Source: Biscogniauxia marginata (taxonomy: Eukaryota > Ascomycota > Sordariomycetes > Xylariales > Xylariaceae). Taken from it: a stretch of DNA of 64,000 bases. The notes beneath the pieces are model-generated. The model worked only from the letters and a program-made list of their open reading frames with translations. It was not told where the DNA came from and searched no databases. This document shows, one piece after another, positions 22,592 through 32,559 of this stretch. The stretch is taken from contig MU404055.1 in the NCBI GenBank assembly GCA_022695795.1, positions 558,001 to 622,000 of the forward strand. Reading direction: 5' to 3'. A program made the position numbers and the translations under genes. Numbering within the stretch: the stretch's first letter is position 1; each line of letters starts with the position of its first letter.

Positions 22592-24259
22592 ATGAATATA
22601 CAACAAGGCGACGACGAGGCAATAGCTTATGTGCTGCGGTGGCGGGATCGAGAAGTTTCCAAAGAGTATATCAGCAGTGCTAAAGATCTGCGCGCGAGGA
22701 TCGAGGACGAAACCAAGGATGATGAGCGTCGAGTAGTATTCGTCATACACGGTTTACCTGTGGACTATGTCGAGGTGCTGAGAGACTTATTGGATATCGA
22801 CCCCTATTTCGTCGAGGCGCACGTCAGGAGAAGAACCTACAGGCCTCTGGGGCGTCGGAAGGACAAAGATACGATCTTCGCACATTGGGATTACCCCGAG
22901 TTGGTCAGGAGCTCCATGATACGGTCGACTACGGCTAGTGATGACGATGATGACGATGATAGCAAGCAAATTATCGGAGTCGCTACCTTTCCGGATATTG
23001 TAGGAAATTCCCCTGTTCACATGATCTCGAATATGGGAGACGAGGCGTTATTCTGTCGTGCCTCCTTGTGGCTTAGCCCAAGAGCAAATAGTAGGCATAC
23101 ATATCCCCAACTATGCGTTGTCTAGTTACGCATCTCTAATGCTGTGACAGTCCTCTTCGTGGATCGGTCGTCCTGTAGAGATCCGGTATCGAGCCTCCGA
23201 AAGACGCTACAGCGCAACGGAATATCGAAAACATCGAAGCCCGGAGCGACCTTGACCGCAAGGAATCCCTTGGCCCGCGAGGTTATGGGCAATGGCGAGA
23301 TGCCAAGCCTCGAGACGTTACTATACGAGAATTTGGCCGATAGTTGCGAGTCTAGTCTAGACCTGTGGTACCTTCTAGAGGACATCGCTACTCGCCAGTG
23401 GTTTGATTTCTTCGAAGCAGTGCCCATAGACGTACCGATCAGCTTAGCCGAGACGATGGCCATGTACTGGCAGATACAGGACTCCCTCGAACGGAATCTA
23501 GGGAATCGTACGCCTCCCCATTCGCCACACGGGTCCAGCGCTGCAAATACAGGCTGGGAAGCGCTCCTGGCCCGCGTGGGCCGCAGGACACAGCTGCTCG
23601 GCCATCTCAACGACATGCAGGTGCTGCCGCAGACCGGGACTGCAGGAAGGAGAGCCTCGAATCTAGATTCGTCCAATCAAGGCGACGACTTCTATAACTC
23701 GGAGGAGAACAAGCGGGGCCTGGACCGCGTGGCCTATATGGGGGGCGTGCTGCTGCCGCTCTCCATCGTGTCGGGCATCCTCTCGATGGGGGAACCCTTC
23801 GGCCCCGGGGGCAGCATGTTCTTCGTGTACTGGGCGGCGGCGGTCCCGCTCACGCTCGTCACGCTGTTGATCATCTACGCCGACTCGATACGCAAGGCAG
23901 AGGTCTGGATCGAAGTGGCGGCGGCGGACGCCACCACCACCACCACCACCACGACGCCGCACCCGAAGACGATGACAATGACAATGACGACGACGCCGCA
24001 GCTCGAACACGGGCTGGGGTTCTCGCACGACGAAGCCACCGACCCGGGCCCGGCCGCAGACGCGCTACTGGCGGGGCGGGCCAGGATCGTGGAGAAGATG
24101 TTCCCCGGCGCGGCGGCGGGGAGGGAGAAGCATTGGCGCAAGGGGGAGCTCGGCTGGGCCGGCGCTTGCATGACGGCCCTCCGGCTATACAAGCTCAAGA
24201 CGGGTGCGCCGCCCGGCCGGCAGGTTCGCAGCAGCGGGAGACATGCGAGGGTAGCTTAG
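22592..24259 (+). CDS. CorA-like Mg2+ transporter family membrane protein
   Basis: Two exons, 22592-23090 and 23151-24259, encode 535 aa; the 60-nt intron has donor GTAGGC and is phase 1. The architecture is that of fungal CorA-like proteins: a large soluble N-terminal domain followed by two closely spaced helices near the C-terminus. TM1 is about 362-380 (MGGVLLPLSIVSGILSM) and TM2 about 391-411 (FFVYWAAAVPLTLVTLLII). The loop between them reads GEPFGPGG and lacks the GMN signature needed for selectivity in classic CorA. Family membership therefore rests on topology and the TM1 sequence, and ion transport is inferred. There is an acidic DDDDDDD tract near residue 120, and a Thr-repeat tail encoded by ACC triplets after TM2. 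The rest of the cytosolic tail is rich in Ala and Arg. Confidence 0.8.
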
Positions 24260-24942
24260 AGCGCCAAGAAAACGAGCTTCCGAGTAAACGCATGCATACA
24301 CGCATGTTTTCCCCAGCATACCATAATTTGTCAGTGAGCGGCTGTTTAACGTCATAGATATAGGAGGTATGTCAAAAATTATTCCCAACCCGTTCGACAA
24401 CACGGCCTAATGGTTTGAAGAAGCCTGAAGCTAGGGGGGGGGGGGGGAACACCTAAGGAAAAAAGGGGGGGTTTATAAAATGTAGAAAGCTTTTGAAGGA
24501 AATCCTGTGTTTAATAAGTACATAATAGTGCTTGAATCTTTATACGTAGGACAGATAGATAGATGTATTAGGTATTATATAGTTCACGAGATGGTGCTAT
24601 GTTGTTCTAAGGTAAGGGGAAGGCGAAGATGTCAAGCTCTGGTTTATACAGAGCTATAGCTATCCCCACTTATTCCATATAGTTTACAAGTTAAAACTGC
24701 ATGCAATAGCGGGGGCGGGGCACACATAGGTACTTTTCCTCTACGTAGGTCAATCCCGTCGCGTCGACCGCGTCCCGCTTCATCCATTCTCCCAATGAAC
24801 TCCATATCTAGCCTCAACCTCCTCTTTTTAGCTAGGTCCTAGCATAAAAGGCCCACAAACAGACTGTAGTGAAATATCTGCAATACATTCTCTCGCGCAA
24901 ATCAAGTTGGGCTTTTTGCTAAACATATCCCTTCGGTCGACG
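24260..24942. other. Intergenic: CorA-like 3' flank and DAD3 promoter
   Basis: This holds a G14 homopolymer at 24434-24447, a purine-rich patch and, near 24759, a TCGCGT box. No gene recognised. Confidence 0.45.
24759..24764. promoter_or_regulatory. TCGCGT box upstream of DAD3
   Basis: This hexamer lies about 180 bp before the DAD3 ATG, within GTCGCGTCGACCGCGTC. It is the same hexamer found upstream of RFC5 and RFC1. It is possibly an MBF-type cell-cycle site (inference). Confidence 0.35.
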
Positions 24943-25069
24943 ATGGATCCCCCGGTGCCGAACCCGCTCCTCTCGCCCCCGGAACTCACCCCGCTGGAGC
25001 AGGAGGTGCTGGAGGAGTACGAGCGCCTGGCCGAGAACATGAAGAAGGTAAGCCCACCTATCTCCGTAC

Positions 25070-25115
<46 letters not shown>

Positions 25116-25362
25116 TCCTCTCTTTCTCTCTCTCTCACTCTGCGCTTCCATATCCCCTCCCCCCCCTTGACCAACACAACCTTACTCTTCCCACCAGCTC
25201 GCCTCCGTCCTCGACACCCTGGCGGGGCGGCCGACGACCGAGATCCTCGACGGGCTGCGGGAGCTCGAGCGCAAGACGAGCCTCGTGTTCACGCTGCTCA
25301 AGGCGAGCGTGTACAGCATCGTGCTGCAGCAGGAGATCGACTGGGGCGACCAAGGGAGGTAG
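24943..25362 (+). CDS. DAD3: DASH complex subunit Dad3
   Basis: This is a small subunit of the DASH/Dam1 ring that couples kinetochores to microtubule ends in mitosis. Two exons, 24943-25047 and 25198-25362, encode 89 aa. The conserved stretch LLSPPELTPLEQEVLEEYER and, after the intron, LDGLRELERKTSLVFTLLKA cover nearly the whole protein and match fungal Dad3. It is predicted to be mostly helical. The 150-nt intron is phase 0 and carries a (CA)n microsatellite of about 40 bp, followed by a pyrimidine tract before CCACCAG. Length agrees with the family (about 80-100 aa). Confidence 0.93.
25073..25113. repeat. (AC)n microsatellite in DAD3 intron
   Basis: About 20 uninterrupted AC dinucleotides lie between the donor at 25048 and the acceptor at 25197. 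It is likely to be length-polymorphic. Confidence 0.95.
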
Positions 25363-26007
25363 ATAGATAGATAGATACCTGTATGAATACACCAAGGAAT
25401 GAATACATGAAAGGGATATAGGGGGGGAGAAGGAGAGAGGAATCTGCCTGGGATAATCGAGTCAGGAAGGATGGGAGGAGGAGGCCAACCGGGCGGACAA
25501 AGATAGGCTGGGCCGTGAAGCCTAGTCCTGACCCAGTACTAACCGGCCTATATCAACTCCCCTCTTCCTAGGGTGCGATGACCTCGTCGTTGGCCTACAA
25601 TGAACCCCCCCCCCCCCCCCTTTAATCGAGACGGGGGATGAGAGACACATACACAAAGAAGATCGAGTTCCCATGGTAGGAAAAAAAGGGGCGAAACGGG
25701 AAAAAACAAGAGTTTTGTACAAACGACAACATGAATGAGAGATACCCAGAGAAACGAAATAGATGCAGATACGACAATACGTTTCGCCTTTTTTTTGGGG
25801 GGGTTTTTTTTTTCTTTCGCGAGGCACATAAATAAATGTCTGAATTTACAGTCTTAAAATTGAGGATTTTTATATATCCTCATTCTTCAATCCATCTACC
25901 TTACAAAATTTTAATAGTACACTTTGTACAACAAGGGTAATTGATGATTTATATTTATTTATTTGTTTTTTCAAAGGGTATTTAAAAAAAAAAGTTGTTT
26001 CTCATTT
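25363..26007. other. Convergent 3' region of DAD3 and uS5m
   Basis: This contains a TAGA repeat directly after the DAD3 stop, a C16 homopolymer at 25605-25620 and AT-rich DNA toward 26000 consistent with polyadenylation regions of both genes. No gene was seen. Confidence 0.5.
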
Positions 26008-27434
26008 TTAATACACGTTGCCGCCGTAGTACACCTTCCTGACGTCGACGAGCTTCTTGCCGCGGCCGATGGCGATCTCGTTGGGGTCCTTCTGGCTCTG
26101 CAGCGCCAGCACGCAGGCCTTGACCGAGTTCATCGGGTTCCGGCCCCGCGGCATCTTGGCCGCGACGTCGTGGATGCCGACGGTGCGGAAGATCTCGAAG
26201 AGCCGGTGGGAGGCGCGGAGGCCGAAGCCTGGAAAGGAAAGGAAAGGAAGTCAGCATTCGGTGCTTCTGGTACATATATACCTAATATATATATATATAT
26301 ATATATTGAGGGAGACTGCAAGAGGGGACAGGTTACGTGTAACTCACCGGGTGGACGCGCGTCGATCTGCACGATGGTCGCGCCGACCTTGGCCTTCACG
26401 GAGCCGTAGATGGTCCGGTTCTCGTATCTGCGCACCGGCTGCATGTTCTGGATGGCCAGCAGCTTGGCCTTCAGGATGGACGCGTCCGGCTCGACCGACT
26501 TGGCCTCGCCGATGCCCAGGCGGCCGTTGCCGTTGCCGGCGATGCACAGGACCCAGGTGCTGCGGATCTTGCCCAGACGGGTCTGGTTGGAGACCCAGCG
26601 CGACACGAGGAGCTTGGTGTTGATCTTCAGGATGTCCCGGACGGACATGTTGGTCCGCCGCTTCAGGTCCTGGTACAGGCCCTCGTCGTCCAGCCCCTCG
26701 TCCGCGGGGTCGATCGGCGGCTTGTACCGGCCCTCGACGCCGGCGAGCTTCTTGCCCAGCGCCGGCGCCTCGGCCGAGTTGGAGATGGCGGGTCCCCCCC
26801 CCTTCAGGGCCTGCATCTCCTCGAAGTACTCGGCCGTCTTCATGGGGAAGTTGATGCGCTGGTTTAATATGCCCTCGATCTCTTCGGCGGTCATGTTGTC
26901 GAAATTGGTATCGGGCGGTATCAGCTTCTGGAGGAAGCCGTCTAGCTGATCGGCGTGTTCCTCCTCCGTCATGAACCTAGTGCCGGGGTGGAGAGGCTGG
27001 TCGATGTCCCGGGGCCGCTTGTCGACCACGGGACGGATTTGGCTGAAGTCGTCGATATATTTGAGTTTGTAGGGGTCTCTTCGTATGCGACCTTGTATCG
27101 TGAGATCCTTGGGGTCGATGGCGGCTTCACCTGCCTCGAGGGCGGCCATCTGCGCGGGGGTGTAGTTTTGTCTCAGAACCTCGAGCTCCTCGGGGGTGTA
27201 CTGGGGGAAGGTCTCTTTGCCGTACTGCTCGACCTTCTGCGGCGTCACCAAGCCCATCTCCTCGGCGCGTATACTCTTGAATCTTGGCCTCCGCTTCGCC
27301 AGCGGGGTCGAGGTATGGAAGGGCGCACGGCATCGCGGTGCTGCTGGTTGGCATGCGGGCACAAGCCGCCTCGAGAGCAGACATCGTGCTGGTCGTGCCA
27401 CGCTCATCGCATCTCTGGCGTCCGGTATTGGCAC
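26008..27434 (-). CDS. MRPS5: Mitochondrial small ribosomal subunit protein uS5m
   Basis: This is a component of the mitochondrial ribosome decoding region. Two exons, 27434-26348 and 26228-26008, encode 435 aa; the 119-nt phase-1 intron has a (TA)n tract near 26284-26306. A start at 27407 (MSVARPARCLLSRRLV) is more likely and gives 426 aa. That N-terminus is Arg-rich and lacks acidic residues, as expected of a mitochondrial presequence, and is followed by FHTSTPLAKRRPRF. The S5 double-stranded RNA-binding fold covers VRDILKINTKLLVSRW, GNGNGRLGIGEAKS (the conserved glycine loop) and RRYENRTIYGSVKAKVGATI. The C-terminal S5 domain is FGLRASHRLFEIFRTVGI through GRNPMNSVKACVLAL. The long N-terminal extension (about 200 aa) is usual for fungal mitoribosomal S5. 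Confidence 0.93.
26284..26306. repeat. (TA)n tract in uS5m intron
   Basis: An uninterrupted AT dinucleotide run lies within the 119-nt intron of the uS5m gene; it is likely length-variable. Confidence 0.9.
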
Positions 27435-28441
27435 GGGCGTTGGTTCAATTGCGACTTAAGAAATCGACGTTCGTAGGCCGGCGCAAAGCAGCTGAGAGCT
27501 TCAAGCGCAATTGGTGCGTGGGGGTGCAGCCATTTTTTTGGACTGCAAAGCGCAGTGCGGATTTACCATTGTCCCGCCCTTTTGGAACCTTCTGACCTCA
27601 AGGACCGTTGATTGGCTAGAAGGAGTAGGTATCTACATACCTATGTAGGTACCTAGGTACCTGTTTCGGTGCTCAAGCCCCCCACTAACAGGGGTCCAGC
27701 ACGGGCTGCATCTGCATGGGGCCCCAGGTACCTTCAATTCCTCAACGCCGCAAGAGGCTTGTAAGTGAAGCTATGCTTGCAAGCTACAGCTACACTTCCA
27801 TACATCTCCCCTCAGCGTAGTCCAACATGACAGATTTCCCAAGTCTTTTGTGCTCAACGAACTCGAAGGTAGGTACACCACATGTGATTACGAGGCTGTT
27901 ACGCGCCTAAGGTAAGGTCGTTAGACGTCGCCCTCCCATTGGCTGCGTAGCATCAGTCGACTCTGCCGCAGATCTGAAACGTGCGAGTTTCACAGGGATC
28001 ACCGTCGCCGTCTCCATCGGTCGAGGACCTGCGACGTTCTCCCTTTTATGTTGGACGGGGCCCATCCTGACACCTCTGGTTTCGAACCGTTTTTTTTTCT
28101 CTGGTACGATAGTTAGCGTAGCGATACATACGTACATTTGGCCTACCGAGCCCGACCTGTGGTCGCTCATCTCTTTCTTCTTCTCCCCCCCCCCGTTCCT
28201 GTTGATCACCAACGAGTGAAGCTATCTACAATCTCTCACTCATTTTTATACCCCCCTTTTCTGTTCTGCGTGTGACTGGTGCACCACCCATTTATAATAC
28301 CTATTGGCGTATAATCCACCATCTGCCTATCGCTTTCTCGTCCTATTCATCCTCTCCGTCGCTACAATCCAGCCCCGGTACCCTCTCTCGGCGGAAGTCA
28401 GTTAGCGCAAGTCACATAAGCCAGCAAGTCGAGAAAACATC
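27435..28441. other. Divergent intergenic region
   Basis: This is promoter DNA for uS5m (-) and the 79-residue membrane protein (+). A cluster of TAGGTA/TACCTA motifs occupies 27625-27662, including an exact TACCTAGGTA at 27650-27659. A pyrimidine-rich leader lies at 28170-28440. Confidence 0.45.
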
Positions 28442-28681
28442 ATGTCGGGCCAATTCGGATTTATGGCCTCGCTGGGCGCGACTCCCGAAGCCGTTGCCGT
28501 CCTGAACGACCAGCCATACGTCTTCACCATCCTCGTTGTCGTCCTCGTTATCCTGATCCTGCAGAGCGTGCTCCTCTGGTACATTCATTACGCGACCTTG
28601 AAGCCCGAGCAGAAGAAGAAGAAGGAGAAGAAGCCGAAGGGCGATAGCAAACCGGGAGCCAAACCAGCGGCCCAACGATAG
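28442..28681 (+). CDS. Small single-pass membrane protein, function unknown
   Basis: This is a 79-aa single-exon frame with good start context (AACATC before the ATG) and a pyrimidine-rich leader. The first 25 residues are neutral. One strong hydrophobic helix follows (about 28-48, VFTILVVVLVILILQSVLLW). The tail is highly basic, with a KKKKEKKPKGDSKPG stretch. By the positive-inside rule the C-terminus should be cytosolic. I do not recognise the family. The layout resembles small ER or mitochondrial outer-membrane proteins with ribosome- or lipid-facing basic tails, but that is inference only. Confidence 0.7.
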   Translation: MSGQFGFMASLGATPEAVAVLNDQPYVFTILVVVLVILILQSVLLWYIHYATLKPEQKKKKEKKPKGDSKPGAKPAAQR

Positions 28682-29109
28682 GCGGAGAGCCGGGCAGGAT
28701 TCGCCGGAGAGATGCCACCAAGGCTTGAACTTCTACTCGATCGTGGCTTTAGTAACGACATGTCAGTTGCGGTGACAGGGGTACCATTGACAGTCAGAAG
28801 GGACTGTTGGTTGACAACCATGAATTGAAAGTGATGAGTTGAACTTCATCCTGCAGGAAAACATGTCTAGAGTGGAGGAGCAGGGTCCACAGACTCGGGG
28901 TAATCTAGGAAGAAGAGAGGCATTCATAGACGTTGAAAGACGACATCTCTAAGAGTGCTTGGATGACTGCAGGTCATGTCATGGCACTGATAATTACACT
29001 ATGTTTTCGCTTCTATTGCATATAGTCAGTATCATCAAAAGGGTCCGGCGTTGAGACAATCCATCTATTTATATCTCAGTACTTCGCTCTCATCAAATTC
29101 TGGATCCCA
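28682..29109. other. Convergent 3' region
   Basis: This is 3' flanking DNA of the small membrane protein (+) and the orphan gene (-). No feature recognised. Confidence 0.5.
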
Positions 29110-30767
29110 TTATACACCCACTCCTCCAGGCCTATCTTCTCGTCGTCGCCCAACAATACATGTAGTTCCTCTTATCGGTGAACGGTCATGGGCTACGTAC
29201 TGATTGTCGCTTTGCATATTGTAATCGACTTCGAGATCGTTGAAATCATCACGAAAAGAATACTCATTTTCAAAGACAACATCCCCAGAAAGATACAGTT
29301 CGTCTCCTAAATCTTGCTCTAGCTGGCAATCAGATTCTAGCCTCGAGTCCATGATTATAATGTCCATGTCACGATCAGGAATTTCGACATCACCCTCCTC
29401 GTATCCTGCATGCCAGTGTTCTAGTGTATCTAAGACCATAGCGTCACACCTCTCTTCGTTTCTCGGAAGGTAAGGCCATGATGGATTTGATTCAAGATTA
29501 TAGCCAGATCCTGTTGAAGTGATATACTCTTCTTCCAAGGAGATGGGGTTCTGAAATTCGGGCGTTGTATCTCGAGACGGGATACGTGGTTCGTTCGGTG
29601 GCAACATGATACTTTGCTTTGCATTAACCCCTCTGGTCCGAACCTTTGGCTTCAAAGTCGTCTGTAATAGGCCCCAGAGCCTGCGCTGAATGGACGATTC
29701 AAGGAGTTGTACATTGTTGGAATTGTCATTAGAGAATTCTTGATGCTCTAAGGTGCCGTCCTCTTCTAGCAATTCAGCTGCTTTCCGCCTAAGCGCTGGC
29801 GACTGGCCTCGAACTGATGCCGCCAGAATATTAGAGATAACCGGGAAGTTCCTCGCATGGGTAGCCATTAACTAGGTTCTAGCATTAGCCATAACTCCAG
29901 TTTTCCTAAGCTGTGTGTTCAAACCTGTAAATGGTGTGCATTCCATACTGACGGGGCAATTTTGAGCAGGGGCAGCGTGCCATCGTCCTCCTTGACTAAT
30001 TGCAAGCCGCGAGGTCTCTTGACGCCCATGGTAGTATGCAAGGCCGCTTGAACCAGATGAGCAGCAAATGCCCATTCTTGCTGGAGCTGAGTTGTGATTA
30101 TCTCGGTATGAGGACCAGTCCAAGGGTCAGTCAACACCGAGGGCGTATATTCCCAAGGGACAGTACTAGCATGCATTCTGGGATTTCGTTCGAAGCATAT
30201 TGAAGTATCATGATCGTCAGGAGCACTGGTTCTGTTTTCAGAGTGGAAGCGTAACAGAAACTCCAGGCCTTGGAAATACACGGCAGGAATATGTGAAGGC
30301 GATAATAGTCCATATGATTTATCAGGATGTTCAATGTTGAAATAGAGATTAGGATCCCCGTCATACAACGGGCTATCATGGACAGCTAATTGATTGACTA
30401 TGAGGCCAAGGGCTGACCATATCTAGATAGATAGGCAATATAAGTACTGGTGCCTGAGGACATCGTCCCGACTGCTTGGACTTACAGAGCATTGGCAAAT
30501 TGCGTCGGCAATGTATTCCAAGAATCGACGCCTAGAGTCTGGCCCGGCCATTTGGCAGTCACCAAGCTCCACGATAACCTCCAGCCGGCAGAGACCCGAA
30601 GAAAGCAGCCATAACTGTTTCGCTTGTATCAAGTGGTGAAGTTCATCTGAAGAGACTCGAGGGGGCGGTACATTGGAAATGAAGGCCATTGACGAGGCAG
30701 ACAAGGACAAAGGAGAGTCTTTACTGGATAGTGAGAATGTCATGAGCTGGAGGTTGCGATTCGCCAT
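29110..30767 (-). CDS. Hypothetical protein, acidic C-terminal half
   Basis: My three-exon model is 30767-30486, 30422-29925 and 29871-29110 (513 aa), with short introns of 63 and 53 nt, both phase 0. The first donor is GTAAGT; the second, GTTTGA, is weak. The N-terminal half looks globular and mostly helical (ELHHLIQAKQLWLLSSGLCR, FLEYIADAICQCS, HLVQAALHTTMG). The C-terminal half is acidic and probably disordered (GDELYLSGDVVFENEYSFRD). No motif, signal peptide or membrane helix was seen and no family was recognised. It is convergent with the small membrane protein gene. Exon joins are supported only by frame continuity and splice consensus, so the model may need revision. Confidence 0.6.
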
Positions 30768-31320
30768 GGCGAGGCGAGGATGCTGGCATGTCCTGAGTTG
30801 CTTCTATCCAACCATCCTTTCTAGCCAAAGTATGTAACGGCCTCGGAATTTTGTGACAACTTCATATGAAGCTCTTTGACGCCTTGTAGGACGTACGTGG
30901 AGTACATGTAGTTTTAGGCTAGTTGGTAAGTAAATGATTGGAGGGTGTGACGCTATGGACCTCTCTAATATAAGAAGTAGTACGCTCTTTTTAAACTAGG
31001 TCGAGGTTAAACGGGGAAAGCGCAGGCATCACGAGAGAGTGCACTTTCCTTGTTATACTAGAGTACATGCACCTGACTTACCTTATACTCAATTTACGAT
31101 ATATAACCGTATAATTAAGGGGGTGTTTGGTTGGAAAAAGCATTGAGACTTGCTACTAGTATCAGATTCAGCTTAATAGGATATAAAGCTTCTTTAAACT
31201 CGAGATGTAAGCATCTTTACAAGTTTGTCGTGCCCTATCGCTTCCTAGCGGATAGTTCTTACATGGCGTTTTGTACACAATTCGACGTTGATATTATTAC
31301 AGGCGTGTGGAAGCGTAGAT
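30768..31320. other. Intergenic, orphan-gene promoter and uL16m 3' flank
   Basis: AT-rich patches. A GGGGGTGTTTGGTTGG sequence near 31119-31134 resembles ends of some miniature DNA transposons, but I see no matching inverted copy. No gene recognised. Confidence 0.4.
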
Positions 31321-32171
31321 CTATGGGGCATCCAGAGGTTTGCGGCTTTCCAGTGCTGATATCGGCGGAGGGACTGGCTTTAGACTCTCTGCAAGGACCT
31401 TTCGTCTCGGTCTCTTCAACTCTTCCAAAGTGATTCCATCCAACTTGGTGATGCCCACCATGGCTGGCTCGCCTTTTTTCACAAACTCCCATTGTCCTGA
31501 GTATAGAGTTAGATAGGTGCCCCTGTTTTCTTATAGAGTACGAGGCTTACCAGGTAGCTTATTGCCGGCTAACCGGAATGCGTCGCGAGCGACTTGCTCG
31601 TGAAGCATGCCTCTCAACTCTAGGACGATTTGGTTGACTGCCACTCTAGCTGCCCAATGATCAAATGAGCCTTTTCCTTTGCCCATACGCATCTGTCATA
31701 GCATTGTCAACAAGGCGGGCACCCTCTGTGCTCATAGCTCGGACCAACCTCGTTACCGCTCACGAACACTCCCACGTTGCAGCAGACTCTCTTGTACAGC
31801 CGGTATTTCTGACCACGAAGTCTTCCCTTGATCGTATCCTCGGCAATCTTTAGCTGCTGGGCGCTGATCCGTCGGTGATGATCGGTCATGCGCAAGCCGT
31901 AATCTCCCCACATCACCGTCGTACCCTTGGTAGATCCGCCCGTGGGTATTCTCGGCCGTCCCTTCATCATCTTATTCTTTCGATCCAAACGCGGCTCAAG
32001 CCAATTGCCCATTGGGGCTGATACTGAGAAGAGTCTGACATTCTGAGGACCTAGTAGGTTCCGAGCAGCATCCGAAGACGAATGTATTATCGACGGCCGT
32101 GTAGTCGGAGTGGGAGTTATTCTCAATGACCGAAAGGCGCTAGCCAGGCGCGAGCTGGCATTTGAGCGCAT
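31321..32171 (-). CDS. MRPL16: Mitochondrial large ribosomal subunit protein uL16m
   Basis: This is a structural protein of the mitoribosome near the A/P site. Three exons, 32171-31749, 31692-31551 and 31496-31321, give 246 aa. The N-terminus [18 protein letters not shown] is an Arg/Ser-rich mitochondrial presequence. The L16 signature follows: [17 protein letters not shown], then [14 protein letters not shown] joined across the intron to [17 protein letters not shown] (the conserved MGxGKG loop), and LPG joined to QWEFVKKG. The first intron needs an unusual donor, GTTGGT, to keep the frame. The family-conserved GNE-xRMGKGKG junction supports it. The gene is divergent from RFC1, with 388 bp between starts. 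Confidence 0.93.
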
Positions 32172-32559
32172 CGTCGCGGTGGTTTCGAGAAGACAGAAAT
32201 CAACTGTCGAAGCTTGAATGCGGTTGCTTCTCGATTTGAGGGTCGGACGTCTTTTTAGTTCAAGCTGAGGTCCACACTAAAAGATCAACGAAGGGGTACG
32301 TACCTTTTTGGTTAGTGGGTCCCGTCCTGTAGGCTACATCAGACCCGTTTTCTGCCTAGAGCCCCACTGTATGCATGTATCCCGAATCAATTTAAAGTCG
32401 CGTCATCATCGCGTCTCGCAACCTGACTTCTTTGATCGAGCCATGAGCACATAGTCCGTACTTGTCACTTGCTTGCCATCTACCTCTTGGTGCCAATTCA
32501 GTTTACACGACCTCGGTTCCCGTCTCGATTTCTCTGTGTGCCCGTATGCGCTAATCGAA
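32172..32559. promoter_or_regulatory. Bidirectional promoter uL16m / RFC1
   Basis: This is a 388-bp divergent region. Two TCGCGT hexamers (ACGCGA on the other strand) lie at 32398-32403 and 32409-32414, 11 bp apart, about one helical turn. They are 146-162 bp upstream of the RFC1 ATG. They resemble MBF/MCB cell-cycle boxes and match those upstream of RFC5. Assignment to RFC1 and not uL16m is inference from gene function and distance. Confidence 0.45.

Noticed and set aside
26057..27476. Several long plus-strand open frames opposite uS5m
   Set aside because: Shadows of the GC-rich uS5m gene; no own features, and the minus-strand protein is a clear family member.
28070..28110. tRNA-like B box (GGTTCGAAACC on the minus strand)
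   Set aside because: No A box at the right spacing and no cloverleaf can be folded around it.
32473..32559. In-frame upstream ATG of RFC1 at 32473
   Set aside because: The PIP-box-like N-terminus MPDIRSFF at 32560 matches the family start; the extra 29 residues do not.
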